Part shown: positions 9,176-20,741 of the stretch, piece after piece
Position numbering within the stretch: position 1 is the first letter of the stretch
Layout of the letters: each line of letters begins with the position of its first letter
DNA from: Aquilaria yunnanensis
Lineage: Eukaryota; Streptophyta; Magnoliopsida; Malvales; Thymelaeaceae
Length of the DNA stretch: 64,000 nucleotides
Assembly (NCBI GenBank): GCA_039654915.1
Contig: CM077594.1
Coordinates: 87,186,893 to 87,250,892, forward strand
Direction: 5' to 3'
The notes under the pieces: generated by a model
Seen by the model: the letters and a program-made list of their open reading frames with translations, nothing else
Databases searched by the model: none
Told to the model about the DNA's origin: nothing
Position numbers and translations under genes: made by a program

Positions 9176-11846
9176 GCTAAGACCTACTTCAAAGTCAACC
9201 ACTAACATATAAATTTACATATAAAAATTAAAAAAAATGAAAGGGTTTTAATATTTTCTCTAACTTTAGCATATAATTTGATTCAATTTGAGGAAGAGTA
9301 AGAATCTAGAGAGAAGCTCTTACTTCTCTCTAAAATTTTTGAGGGATAAGATTTGATGCTAAAATTTTTATTCTTATTGAGCAAAAATGTTTTTTCTTAT
9401 AAGTCGAATGAGGAAAGATTGATAATCTCATTCACATAATTGAATGTAGACAGATATCAATAGATCTAAGAGGGAAGTAATAGCTTTGCTTATTCCAAAT
9501 TGGAGAAGCTTTTTTTATAAAGCTTCACATGGTTTTAGGCAACTCAGTAATGGTACTTCTGGAAGGGCATTATTCTTTAGAATGAAATGCAACAAACATG
9601 GAAAATACTTTGAATTTGTGGAAGACTCAAATTCTGGATGTTCAAGAATCATATTTCTTAAAGCTAGAAACTTATTTGGGTGGAGAAAATTCATTCGCTT
9701 GATGGATGCTTTATCCAATGAGGTAGCACAAAATCATTTCTCTTACAAATGTTTTAATTTGTCGATAGAGATTTACAAATCACAACAACTTTGGCAGTCC
9801 AAATCAAAATCAGAGGTCAGAGATTCAAGGTCATTTAGAGGTGTAGTGGCACATTTAGATGAGAATCAATCAACTAGAGGATGTGATGGGGTGTTGATTT
9901 TATCAGATAGTGCAGTGTTGTTTAAGAATGCAATGGGAGAAGACAATCGGATCGAAGTGTTCCAGGGGAAAAGGGTCAATGGTTATAAGTAGTCGAAATG
10001 GAGGTGGACAGAGGAGTGCCAGTGCTATTGTGATTACGTCTGCATCAAGTGAGGGTGTCAAACTTGGCGGTGTCAGGCCTATGGGTAAAGACGAACTAGG
10101 GGCAGCTAATCCTAAAGCTGATTAGAAGGATTCAATTGATTTTAGATGAGATTTGGCAATAAAGAAAGCAGTCAAGCGTGGGGGTAGTGATTCTAGCTCG
10201 TTAGAGGTAGCCAGTCACCTCAGAAATGGGAGACTCTTAAATGACGCTAACAAAGCATCAGTTGGGGAATTGGTTTTGATTTATGAGGACAGTAGGGCAT
10301 GTTTAGGAAGATATGAGTGAAAGGTTGATCGAGTGAACCATGATTGTGTTTTGAATGGATCATTTGCTTTTTTAAATAGGCTTAAAAAATGTGGGTCTTT
10401 TATTTTGGATGGCCTTGACAAGGGAGTGCCATTAGACAAATGTGAAGAATGTACATTGAGAATTCTGAAGAATTTTGATAATGTAAAAGCTAAGTGGATG
10501 GGGTAGAAAAAGTTAGGTTCAAGCCAAAATGATGGAGCCCTAGAGGGCACCCCAAGACACAATCCCAAGCATACAAGCTTTAAGATGCCCAAACTAAGCT
10601 CTTTTGATGTCATCCCCCATTCTTGGCTATCCTAGGCAACCTAAAAGAGTTATCTTATGTCTAAATACATTTTATATGCAAGTTATTTATTTTTCAGGTC
10701 CTAAGAAAACTGTATACTTGAGAAGAACCCAAATAGTAAGACATTTGTTTCACCATACTCTTATGGTGCCCGATAAGTTGCATGGAGTTCATTCGACGTA
10801 CCTTGAAGCTTCAAGGACATATTTCAATGTTCATTCAGCCCTCTTATGACATATTTTAGTGAAGGGATACTGTTGCCATGAAGGACCATAAAGGAAATTC
10901 ATCTAGTCGTTAAGGCATGCATTACATATGTTTTTATGGAGGTATGAGCACAACTGAACAGCTCAACCCTAGTTTCACTAGGATTCTTTTAATTTGTGTT
11001 AAATTAACATTGTTTTATTTTTTGTTTTAGGACTTATATTTGTGTTAGAAGTTTTACAATTTTATTCTTAGTATTTTCTATGCAATTTAAGTCATTTACA
11101 CTTAGGAGTCCTAGTCACAATATACTTAAGGTTTTATTGTTTCTTGTGCATCCAAGACATCTTTTTAAGGATGGCTTGCTACTGTTCTACATACAACTTT
11201 CAGAATTAATCAAAATATGTGAGACTTTGTCTATAATTCTCTTGAGCTATTCCGAACTCCTCTATCTTCTATCTTTCTTGAATGAGGCTAAAAAAGATTT
11301 CTTAGTATAATTTGTCTTCAAATTTCTTTTAATTTTTCGTCTATAATGTTTCCTTAACCCAATATGTTTCTAGCTTCTTTTTTTTATTCCTAATCCAATA
11401 TATTGGACTTAATTTGGGGAGTTGGTGACATGCATTAAAGCTTGCAAAAGAACCTGGAGTTAGCCGCCCATCACAAATAGTTCAACGCTAATGTGCAAGT
11501 TGAAAAAATTGGAATGGAGGATTAATTTGTCAAAAAGGTGCTGCGAGAAACAACCAATATTTTTATTTCCTTCTTTATAGCATTACTTTCATTTGATTTG
11601 GGCCTTTTCTAGACATGAGCTTATCTATTTTTGAGTTTAGTGATTGGACTTTGGGTTGAATTCATTTTCACTTTAGGGTCTTCTACATTTTATATATTTT
11701 GGTTTTCTATTTTGTAGGCTGGTTGGGTTGTAAGGTTAATGGTCTTAGTTTTTTTGTTGGCTTTTTGGGTTGTAGAGACCTCAATTGGTGCTTGTATATC
11801 TTTTCTTTAGCTTTTAATAAATTATTTTATTGCTGATAAAAAAAAA
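9176..11846 (+). mobile_element. L1-like LINE insertion lacking recognisable RT
   Basis: Flanked by a perfect 15-bp target duplication GTTATGGTATCTCAA (9161-9175 and 11847-11861). The right end is a 9-A tail preceded by TTTATTGCTGAT and a leading stretch typical of plant L1 3' ends (TGCTTGTATATCTTTTC). A degenerate ORF1-like protein occupies 9486 to about 10520. Between about 10530 and 11450 I find no endonuclease or reverse transcriptase, so the element is internally deleted or has captured unrelated sequence, and would need another L1's machinery. The 5' end and ORF1 remain, so it is not the usual 5'-truncated copy. Confidence 0.75.
9486..10520 (+). pseudogene. degenerate LINE ORF1-like protein
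   Basis: The first 168 residues are open to 9992 (KCNKHGKYFEFVEDS, SRIIFLKARNLFGWRKFIRL). After a frame change the sequence continues with a few stops to about 10520 (SSLEVASHLRNGRL, KCEECTLRILKNFDNVKAKW). The block GCSRIIF...GWRKFIRLMDAL resembles the N-terminal domain of plant L1-type ORF1 or associated proteins, which bind element RNA; I know this only as a general resemblance. No zinc knuckle was seen. Its position inside a target-duplication-flanked, A-tailed unit supports the LINE reading better than the protein match does. Confidence 0.5.
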
Positions 11847-11861
11847 GTTATGGTATCTCAA

Positions 11862-12869
11862 ACCTTGGCTCATGAAGCACATGAATGACCCACTTTCATC
11901 ATATCCTAGGTTCTTTAGTTTGTTTATCCTTTCCTTGTTTAATTTGTGTAACAAAAAATGGATAAAAAAACAAATTAAAGAGATGAAAATGATAATTGTA
12001 TCTTGATAGCCAAATGAAGAGGCTCACAACCAAACCGAGCGCACTTGCCTTCAAGCTGCTAAGCGATATGAACTAGGCACCTACTTACAACGACATTATT
12101 AGGGCATTGGATGATGTACACAATGAAACCTTCTGATGGTCAAATTAGCTCTCCCAAAAAAGCTAAGTAACTATGAGAATTAGGATTGCAGAGCCTACCT
12201 TGGAGGTGCTGTGGCAGTCCCCTAAAATGGAGAAAGATGTGATCCAATCATAATAGGAAGTTTCCTTGATTTTGGATTCCTTTTCAATGTAGGGGTATTA
12301 TTCCTTCTTAAGTTGGCATCAACCTCTTGGACTGGCGGTATAGTGGACCGGGCCCTGTCAAATAGTTTGAGTCTTGATGTTGGGCTCTAGGCCTAGTACA
12401 GTATCAACATGTTCTTCCCTTAAAAAAGTTGGGATATAGGTCTTACATTTTATGATGCTCATTAGCATGAAATGAAGCCTTCTTTATAATAATGCCACTG
12501 GCGGTGAACTGGAGTCTCTAGAGAAGGCGGGCATAACAACACCTTTTAGAGAATGGAAGGTGAAATAATGCTTCTTAGAGAATGCTACACCTAGTTGACA
12601 TTTTGATTGGACATGCGTCCTCCCATAAAGGTAAAGAGAAAGCTGAAACAACACTTATTTAATACACATTAGACATGTCTTAATGGCGTGCGATATTTGC
12701 AGCAATTAAGGGCCACATGGCACCTTGTTGTTACTCTACACAGAAGATAATAATGGTATGGATTTTTTAGATGAATGTGTATATGCCAGTTAGGGTTATA
12801 AAGGTTGTGTCTTTTACCACCTTTATCTTTACTATTCCTTTGAACTTAAGCATTAGATACCAAATTGCC
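11862..12869. other. intergenic, nothing recognised
   Basis: About 1 kb of unassigned sequence without a supported gene. Confidence 0.4.
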
Positions 12870-13156
12870 AGAGTTGTTGTTATTTTTCCAGCGGCCTTTT
12901 TCATTGGTAGTTTCCAATAGACTTAGTGCAAAACCAGTCAACTATTGGAAAAATGTTGCAAAGGTTAGGTTGTTGGTATTTTCTAATAGCTCTTTTTACA
13001 ACAATTAGCCATTGGAAACTATCTATACCTGACCCTTAGCTGATGGGAAATTTTTTTTTACACGTTTCTTTCTAATGCACGATTTATTGCAATCTCGTTG
13101 GAGTCTGAATTTCCAACGTGATGCTATTGGAAAAGGCTAATTGGAAAATAGTAGTG
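12870..13156. mobile_element. CACTA-like terminal fragment
   Basis: Short words in both orientations (TTTTTCCAGCGGCC, TATTGGAAAAATG, CATTGGAAACT, TTTCCAACG, GCTATTGGAAAAGG) are spread over about 290 bp, ending AAAATAGTAGTG at 13156. Subterminal TTTCCAACGG arrays with a CACTAC terminus mark one group of En/Spm-type elements. The opposite end was not found, so this is a partial call. Confidence 0.45.
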
Positions 13157-14668
13157 AATTTCTCAAAATAGGGACTAATATTGTTAATTCCCTAATATTT
13201 TGGATTATATAATTTGAAGTTCCATGAATTAAGACGAAACTCCGGTATTTTTAAAACACATATAATCACTTTTAGCAAACTGAAAATTTGTAGGCTTCTT
13301 TTGTGAAAATAGAAACAAACAGGAGTTTGTATAATGTTGTTTTCACTCAATTGGGGTGCCAAGAAATATTACACGGTATTATTTCATTGGACTTAACTTG
13401 ATATTTTTAGAATGTTCTCGAGAGCTCAAATTCAACCTACTTTATTAGAACAAATTTTTTTATTAATTCACCACTATAATTTAAAGTGAATTGGATAAAA
13501 TTTTAGTATTTTAAATAAAATAACTCTTCCAGCTCCATTGAATTCGAAATCATTTCATTCCCAAATTTTGATAACAACAATGTAGCCCTAGTATTTCTTT
13601 TGAGAGTCTAGATAGCGTAAAGCCTTGATAACTCTTGTAGAGAGTTGAAATTGTTTTTTAAAATCATAAATAATAATAATAATAATAATACAAAAAATTT
13701 ATGACATGAGAATTGGGCAACCGTTTAAGCTCGATTATTATCTTATCTACAACACGTTCCAGGTTCCACGTCATTCAGATTACAATTTTTCAAAAAAAAC
13801 AAAGAAGTTAACGTCGACTTGAGTGCGAGAGGCAGCATAAAACGGTGTCCCAGTCCCAGTGGATTGATAGGTCAAGATTCAATCTTGCTACCGGATGGAA
13901 GTGTTGTGTTGTACTGAAAAATTTTGATACTGATGATGTTGACGCCGCCATGACAAGAGTTGTTATGAGCCACAAGCGTCACTGCGTCAGGCACGATATT
14001 GGAAATAGCTTTTTCAATCGGTATTAAAGGTTTAAATAATTTATTTAATAATTAAAATAAAATTGCTGAAACTAAAAATATTTTAGGTAGCTTTTTGTCT
14101 AAATTTAAAAAAAAATTAATTACAATTTATTTATAAAATTTAGGTAAAATTACATTTTAGTTTTACTTGTTTAAAAAATATAAACTATGCATCCTATTTT
14201 TTTAATATAATATAATAATAATTTCTAAAATCTTAATTTAAATATTACGGTAATTATTTTTTCTGTAATTTTAATCTATATAATATTTTTTAATATAATT
14301 AATAAATATTTTAAATTAATAATTCTTTTTATAAATATAAAATAATATTTTTAAGATTAATTAATTATAAAAAAATATCTCCCAGATTAAAATTATTTGA
14401 ATATGGGTAACATACAGTCGTATTAAAAAGCAAGATGCAAGGTGCATGAAAGAGGGGGTAAAGTGTAACTTTACTTCAAATTGTAATTAACCCAATTTTA
14501 AAATGCATGAGCCAAAAGCGTAAGGCGAAAATTTCGGTGCCTTTACCCTTTCTTGTGTTGGGTCTTGTCAGGTTTCTGACATCTTTACCAATCAAAAGAA
14601 ACGCCACTCTTTCTCCGCTGCCTATTTTCTATCAGAAATGTCTGCTTCAGAAACCGTACTTGTCCTCT
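13157..14668. other. AT-rich intergenic, 5' flank of UGT75-type gene
   Basis: No gene. 14030-14400 is almost pure A+T. A short (AAT)n tract lies at about 13669-13690. Confidence 0.45.
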
Positions 14669-14679
14669 TATAATTATAA
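14669..14679 (+). promoter_or_regulatory. possible TATA box of UGT75-type gene
   Basis: TATAATTATAA, 61-71 bp before the ATG at 14740. Usual spacing gives a leader of roughly 40 nt. Confidence 0.4.
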
Positions 14680-14739
14680 CAAGCGTCCGCAACAAACCTC
14701 TGACAGGCACTGGTTTTTTGCTCAGGCAATTCGACCAAC

Positions 14740-16188
14740 ATGCTCCAGAAACCACATTTCCTCCTCATTACCTACCCAGCGCTGGGCCATCTCAACCCCA
14801 CCGTCCAGTTCGCCAAGCGCCTCATACACATTGGCGCCCGCGTCACCTTCGCCGCCAGTGTTTCCGCCCACCGCCGAATGACCGCCTTCGGCGAACCCCT
14901 GCAAGGTGTATCCTTCGCTGTCTACTCTGACGGATATGACGACGGCTTCGTTGCCGACAGGGATGACCACGAGCACTACGCATCTGAGACCCGTCGCCGA
15001 GGCAAGCAGTGCCTCACCGATCTCATCATGAAACGCAGGGAGGAAGGTGTTTACTTCAACTGCTTAGTCTACACTCTGCTCTTGCCCTGGGCGGCGGAGG
15101 TGGCGGATGCGCTGCATATTCCCTCCGCCTTGCTCTGGATCCAACCCGCGGCTGTCTTCGTCATCTACCATTATTACTTCTGTGGTTATGGAGATTACAT
15201 AAGGAACAACTATTCAAATGAGTCGTCGTCTCCCATAGAGCTACCAGGGCTACCACCACTGGCCCTCCGCGACCTTCCCTCCTTCCTGGACCCGTCAAAT
15301 GCTTACTTCTTCGCATTGCCAACAATTAAAGAGACCGTGGAGAGACTCAGACAAGAAACCAACCACAAAGTGCTCGTCAACACTTTTGATGCTCTAGAAA
15401 CAGGGGCTCTGAAAGCGATACAGGGGTTTAACCTGGTCGGAGTCGGGCCTTTGATTCCGTCAGCGTTTTCCGACGGAAGTGACCCCTCCGACACCTCTTA
15501 TGGCTGCGATCTTTTCGAAAGATCAGAGAATTATCTCAAATGGCTGGACGCCAAACCCAAATCTTCCGTTGTATACATTTCCTTCGGAAGCATTTCCATT
15601 TTGAAAGGTAATCAACTGGAGGAGCTCGCAAAAGGGTTGGCCGAAAGTGGGTATTCATTCTTGTGGGTGATAAGGAGGAAACTGGGCGAGGAAGATGACG
15701 GCAAAATAATCGGCTACACTGAAGAGCTGGAGGGGCGAGGGATGATCGTACCGTGGTGCTCCCAGGTGGAGGTTTTGTCTCATCCGGCTGTTGGATGTTT
15801 CGTTACGCACTGTGGCTGGAATTCGACACTGGAGAGCTTGTCGACAGGAAAGCCAGTGGTGGCATTTCCTCAGTGGTCGGACCAAGGGACTAACGCCAAG
15901 TTTCTGGAGGACGTCTGGAGGACCGGGGTTAGAGTGAGGGAGAACGGGGACGGGGACGGATTAGTGGAGAGCGGTGAGATCAAGAGGTGTTTGGAGGTGG
16001 TAATGGGCGGCACGGGGGCAGAAAAGACAGAGGAGATAAGGAGGAACGCGGAGAAGTGGAAGGCTTTGGCCAGAGCTGCGGGGTCACCCGGCGGCTCTTC
16101 GTATGTGAACCTAACAGCTTTTGTTCAAGGCCTTGAGGCTGAGGGAGTTGTAATCACTAATAATAAACCTCAGGTCATGTTTGATTAG
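14740..16188 (+). CDS. UDP-glycosyltransferase, UGT75-type (group L)
   Basis: Single-exon 482-aa enzyme with a clear ATG at 14740 (MLQKPHFLLIT). A family-1 glycosyltransferase, cytosolic, using UDP-glucose. HFLLITYPALGHLNP carries the conserved catalytic His (residue 17), followed by QFAKRLIHIGARVTFA and AHRRM, characteristic of UGT75. Middle blocks LVYTLLLPWAAEVAD, LPSALLWIQPA and LPGLPPLALRDLPSFLDPSN fit the same family. The PSPG box is complete at residues 339-382 (15754-15885), from WCSQVEVLSHPAVGCF to FPQWSDQ with the glucose-type final Gln. Known UGT75 members act on anthocyanin 5-OH, crocetin carboxyl, auxin or other small acids and phenols; the acceptor cannot be predicted. The residue aligned with the catalytic Asp of flavonoid UGTs is Thr, as in VYT of many UGT75s. 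No frameshift; probably functional. It lies 9.3 kb from a UGT84-type gene of the same group. Confidence 0.93.
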   Translation: MLQKPHFLLITYPALGHLNPTVQFAKRLIHIGARVTFAASVSAHRRMTAFGEPLQGVSFAVYSDGYDDGFVADRDDHEHYASETRRRGKQCLTDLIMKRREEGVYFNCLVYTLLLPWAAEVADALHIPSALLWIQPAAVFVIYHYYFCGYGDYIRNNYSNESSSPIELPGLPPLALRDLPSFLDPSNAYFFALPTIKETVERLRQETNHKVLVNTFDALETGALKAIQGFNLVGVGPLIPSAFSDGSDPSDTSYGCDLFERSENYLKWLDAKPKSSVVYISFGSISILKGNQLEELAKGLAESGYSFLWVIRRKLGEEDDGKIIGYTEELEGRGMIVPWCSQVEVLSHPAVGCFVTHCGWNSTLESLSTGKPVVAFPQWSDQGTNAKFLEDVWRTGVRVRENGDGDGLVESGEIKRCLEVVMGGTGAEKTEEIRRNAEKWKALARAAGSPGGSSYVNLTAFVQGLEAEGVVITNNKPQVMFD

Positions 16189-18240
16189 GTTGGCTTACTT
16201 CAAGGGGCTGGTCTGTGATTAGCAAGCTGTTGATTTTCTAGGACAGATAAAAATTTTAGCAGGAAGAAAGGACTTTCCTATTCCGTTTAGGGCATGCGAT
16301 ACCTAATTGGGGCTTAGAGTAGTACTTTTTCTTTTTTCATCACATGAGAAAATTCAAAGGAAATGGATGCGTGAGATATGTATCAATATCTATGAAATGT
16401 AAAAGATAAAGGTCCCCATTTACCACTTAAGCTTATACATTTATTTTGTGCTCAACTAGTTCTTTAATTTTTCCCAACGATCGAAGAGAAAGAGTGGTGA
16501 AAAATATTCAAGATCTAGATGGCAAAATATATGAAAGTTTAGGTGCTAGTCTAGGACTTTTTCCTTTAGAAAATCATTTCTATAAAGAAAGACTAATCCC
16601 TATTTTTTTTTTTTTGAAATAAAAGAGGCTCATTTGTTTTTGTTTCATTAGATGTTGTGAAAATTATTGGGATCCATTAAAAAAATAAAGAAAGGTTTAA
16701 TTACTAAATTATATATCTATCATTAACAATTTTACAAAAAAGGATCCATGAACCCCCATAGCTTGTATATAAAGCCGCCATTGAGGCCCGTACGAAACTA
16801 ACCATTTGGCAATATGCAAGAATCAAAGTGTTTAGGTTGACTCAAGAGTATTAAATTGACTAGACCTCTAAGGTATAGAGTGACCTAACTTAGACATAAA
16901 ATCTACACATTGAAATCCTTCTTTAAAGTATGTTGAAGGGACATGATCTTGGTTGGAAGCATTGCTTTATGGCAGTCTTCAAGCAACACAATTCGAACAA
17001 CAACTGATGCCTACAAGGGATAAGCAATTAAACATTTAAACAAGTAATAGACAATATATAGTCATCATTATGCAATTCAAGAAAATGGAGGTCACAAATC
17101 ATCAAAATTAACCATTTCTCACCTTCTTTTACCGCAAAGAAACTCCATGTAATTGATGTTTTATTCGGGGAAGCAACATAAAGTACTAAAAAATCATAGT
17201 AGATTCTCACGATAGATGGAATCTTCAAATTCCTTTAATCAAGCTTGTAAACACATTGCATAATCTTGTGAACCGCTAAAAGGCATAAAACCAAATTGGA
17301 AGGGCATGAAAAGTGAAAAGCCAAAACGAGGCAATTGCAAATGTTGTTCCTCACATTGCAACAATGAATAATCTAAAAACCTTCAATAAACACAAAAACA
17401 TCTACAGAGCAAATAAAAATATGGATGGTAATAGAGTGGATTGGGCACAAATACTCATACCCGCCACCCGTGCGTGCGGATTTTTTTATATCCGCCACTT
17501 CACAGGTATCCACCAGCAAGTAAAATTTCTCATTCATGCTGGTCACCTATGGTAATTTGTGCTCATAGGTAATCTGTACCTCATCTATTGCATAAAGGGA
17601 ACCATTTTGTTCAATGAACATTGGAAAATATAGGCACCATATAACCACTAAACAAGGGAACAAATTGAAACTAAAGGAGGAAGAAAGAGCAACAAATGCT
17701 TGTAACCAACCTAGAACTTGTTCACGCCCTAAACTTGAAGAAACTCAAATCAAAATCCAAATTACATGCTGGAGGATTGTAATTAATCACATGACTCAAC
17801 ACTACTAATTAAATTAAGGTATAACCAGAAACAAAGATAATGACAAATGCTATATTTATGTTATTAAGATGTTATATGTATATATATATGTGTATATATA
17901 TATATATGTATGTATAAGATATCATGATTTTTCGTGATTTCCTCTCTATCCTCAAGAAATTGTGATTTGACAATATTGCCTAGGGTGGTTTAAGAGTGAC
18001 AGTTAGAAGTCGTTGGACTATATTGCACATTTCTGAAATCGGTGGACTGAACGTGTAATTAGTAGTCTTCAGGCCCGAGTTACTGTTGATATTGGTCCAA
18101 AATGTTTGATCTTATCACAAGTAAGGACCCAACGAATGAAAGGCGACACTTAAAACACCATGTGCCATGCACATGACATTTTGGCGGTGGGCCTTATTTC
18201 TTTATTTGTTCGGTCGCCTTTTTGGTCCGATTGAACCACC
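16189..18240. other. AT-rich intergenic, 3' of UGT75-type gene
   Basis: No gene supported. A (TA)n-rich microsatellite (GTATATATATATG) lies at about 17873-17917. Words such as ACCCGCCACCCG at 17455-17520 are seen in some non-autonomous DNA transposons, but no ends were found. Confidence 0.4.
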
Positions 18241-19264
18241 ACCGGAACCTTCAAGCTCTCTCTCTCGAACAGCCATAGTCACCATGCCCTACTCCCTCAA
18301 CCAAATTTAATCATGAAATTAGCAAGAAATTGAGGTGGAGATCATGTTAGGTACAGTAAGGAGTAAAATTAAAGCTTAAGGTGCAAGAACAAAGCAAGCA
18401 AGCAAGGAAGCTACAATTTAGGAGTTTAAGGACTGGATGGGGGGAGCTGTTGGAAACCAGATCCAAACTGAGGAACAACAGTGCTATTTTGGTCTAGGAA
18501 GGTGATGATGGGAAGGTAAAAGCTCTTCCTCCTGCTACTAGTTGATGAATCGTTCTTGCTCACTCGCGAAATCACTTCTATTTTGCTCTGTAACTGCTGA
18601 ACTCGGTGTTATATAGGATCAATCAAAAGAACCAGGTGAGTAAGACTGAGTGATGCCCAAGTTAGAATTGCTTTGATACTTTCCTGAACGAACTGAGCTG
18701 TTCTAAATTGTGTCATAAATCGTGTGGTTGGAATCTGGTTCTAATATTTGGATATGTGATAGCCCTGTTTGTCTAGTTTAACGACATTTTTGCAGCATGG
18801 GATCGATGTCTCTGCTATGAGATATGCTTATTTTTGCAGAGACCAGTTTGTCTGGAATTTCAGTAGTGAATCTGCGTGAATGTCTCGCTACGATTAGCAG
18901 TGATAGCCCTGTTTGTCTGGAATTTTGCAGTGAAACTGCAAAATTTCAGCAGTTTGAGCTTAATATCTTTGTTATATGTGCTTGTACATGTTTAGTTTGT
19001 ATTTCATTCGTCGGACTAAGATTTCAATCCCTGTACATATTTTTTAAATTTTTGCACTGAAGGCATGTTTTCTGGCTACCCAGTTGGAATGTGTTGATTT
19101 GCATATTCCTGCAATCGTAGATAACATATTCTGTAAGGGCTGCTGAAATGCTTCTCTGTTAAATTCTGATCCAAGACCTCATTCGGAAACATACTTGAAG
19201 CATGGCAGGCTAAATGAAGCAAATAGGGTATCTATGATGAGCATAAGCTTAAGGGATCTAAATG
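18241..19264. other. unassigned region with splice-like signals
   Basis: A good donor-like AG|GTGAGTAAG at 18635 and an acceptor-like TTTTTGCAG ending at 18795 could bound a 160-bp leader intron, but the ATG-led frame that follows stops after seven codons. The phrase GATAGCCCTGTTTGTCT is repeated at about 18759 and 18901. This could be the leader of a gene broken by the copia insertion to the right, or another LTR. No function is claimed. Confidence 0.3.
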
Positions 19265-19265
19265 G

Positions 19266-20640
19266 TAAGAGTAAACATCTAACTCTCTTTATCAAAGTTC
19301 TGTTCATCCTCTCAGCTAAATCATTTAACTGCGGTGTCTTAGGAAGTATAGTCTGATGTCGGATACCATGCTCTTTGCAATAAGCATCAAATGGTCTAAT
19401 GTACTTTCTACCATTGTCTGTTCGTACACTTCAGTTTCTTGCCGGTTTGCCTTTCAATCAGGGTTAGAAATTGTTTGAAAATTTTTAATACCTGATTTTT
19501 CGACTTTAGAGTGTATACCCATGTCTTACGAGAATGATCGTTAATGAAAGTTACAAAGTATTGAGCACCACCAAGTGACTTCGACATTGGCCCACACAGA
19601 TCTGAGTGTACCAGATCTAACATATTCTTCATTCTGGAAGGAGGAGAACTTTTGAAAGACACTTTGTTTTGCTTTTCTGCTAGACAATTAACACATTTCT
19701 TCAAATGGATCTAATCCAATCCAAGTAATGTCTTCTTTTTGGCAAGACAGGTCATACTTTTCTTACTCATGTAACCAAATCGTTTATGCCATAACTCCAC
19801 TGTACTGTCATTTCCCATTGCATTCACAGCATCCTGGGAGAGCTTTGCATGCATCATATACAGTTTTGAGTTCTTTGTTCCTCTGGTCACCCCCAGGGTT
19901 CCTTTAGTCAGCTTCCACTGGCTATTAAAGAAGGTGTTGCAGTAATTTTCATTATCAAGTCTGCCTACTGAAATTAGATTCAGGCACAAATTTGGAACAT
20001 GCCTGACATCTTCAGGACTAACCGTGTACCATTCTGAGTCTTTAGAGAAACATCTCATTTTCTTGCAACTTGTGAGAGACCCTTATTTCCCATTCTCACA
20101 ACACCAAAATTTTCAGGTGTGTAAGATGAGAAAAATTCTTTTCAAGAAGTGACATGAATGGTAGCACTATTGTCAATCACCCAGCTCGTCTCATGGGTTG
20201 CAAAATTGACAATATCATCATGATGGACAATGTTGAACTCATCGGCAACATTTGCTTGTTCATCATCATTGCTGTCATCTTTCTTTGGTCCTTTACCTTG
20301 TTTCTGATCTTGCCTAAAGTTTTGGCAGAAATTTTTGATATGGCCCTTTTGTCCTACAATAATGGCATTCAATATTTGCATATTTTTTTGAATTTTCTTT
20401 GCTATTATCTTTTGACTTTGGCCCCCTGGTCTTACTTCACCATCTAGAATTTGCTACAAAAAGGTCTGATTGTGATGAAGAAGATCCTTGCGATCTTCGT
20501 CTCATCTCTTCATTTAGAATTCAACTTTTGACGAATTCTACATTTACTACACCATTTGGTGCAGAATTTGTAAGTGAAATTCTCAAAGTCTCCCATGAAT
20601 CTGGTAATGATTATTTTCTGATGTGGAGGATCCACTTTTC
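19266..20640 (-). pseudogene. degenerate copia gag-PR-integrase
   Basis: Pieces in order: gag C-terminal residues, a decayed zinc-knuckle region (20330-20370, GQKGHIKNFC), protease-like SWVIDNSATIHVTS with the active-site DSG altered to DNS (about 20145-20185), the GAG-pre-integrase region (ELWHKRFGY, 19770-19790) and the integrase start with the first two catalytic Asp contexts (LVHSDLCG, FINDHS) at 19408-19704. Interrupted by stops and frameshifts, and truncated before the third catalytic residue context is clear. No activity expected. Confidence 0.8.
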
Positions 20641-20688
20641 AGCGGCAACCACTGAAAATACGATAAGTAGATATAAACACTAGGCTTT

Positions 20689-20700
20689 GCTTTGATACTA
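20689..20700 (-). other. retrotransposon primer binding site
   Basis: TAGTATCAAAGC on the minus strand matches the usual copia PBS TGGTATCAGAGC (initiator Met-tRNA) at 10 of 12 positions. It lies two bases past the LTR end remnant, which fixes the orientation of the minus copy. Confidence 0.7.
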
Positions 20701-20741
20701 GTTGTTGGGGTCGCGCAGCGGGTGATAACTCCGAGGGCAAA

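Larger units (their letters stand above)
19265..20729 (-). mobile_element. Ty1/copia fragment, minus orientation (5' part)
   Basis: Read from 20729 down: 27 bp of LTR 3' end (inverse of TGTTGGGGTCGCGC...), a tRNA-Met-like primer binding site at 20689-20700, a gag remnant with an internal deletion, protease and integrase. Similarity to the plus-strand copy at 20730-25283 stops near 19265, inside integrase. No second LTR on this side, so this is a truncated element. Confidence 0.85.
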
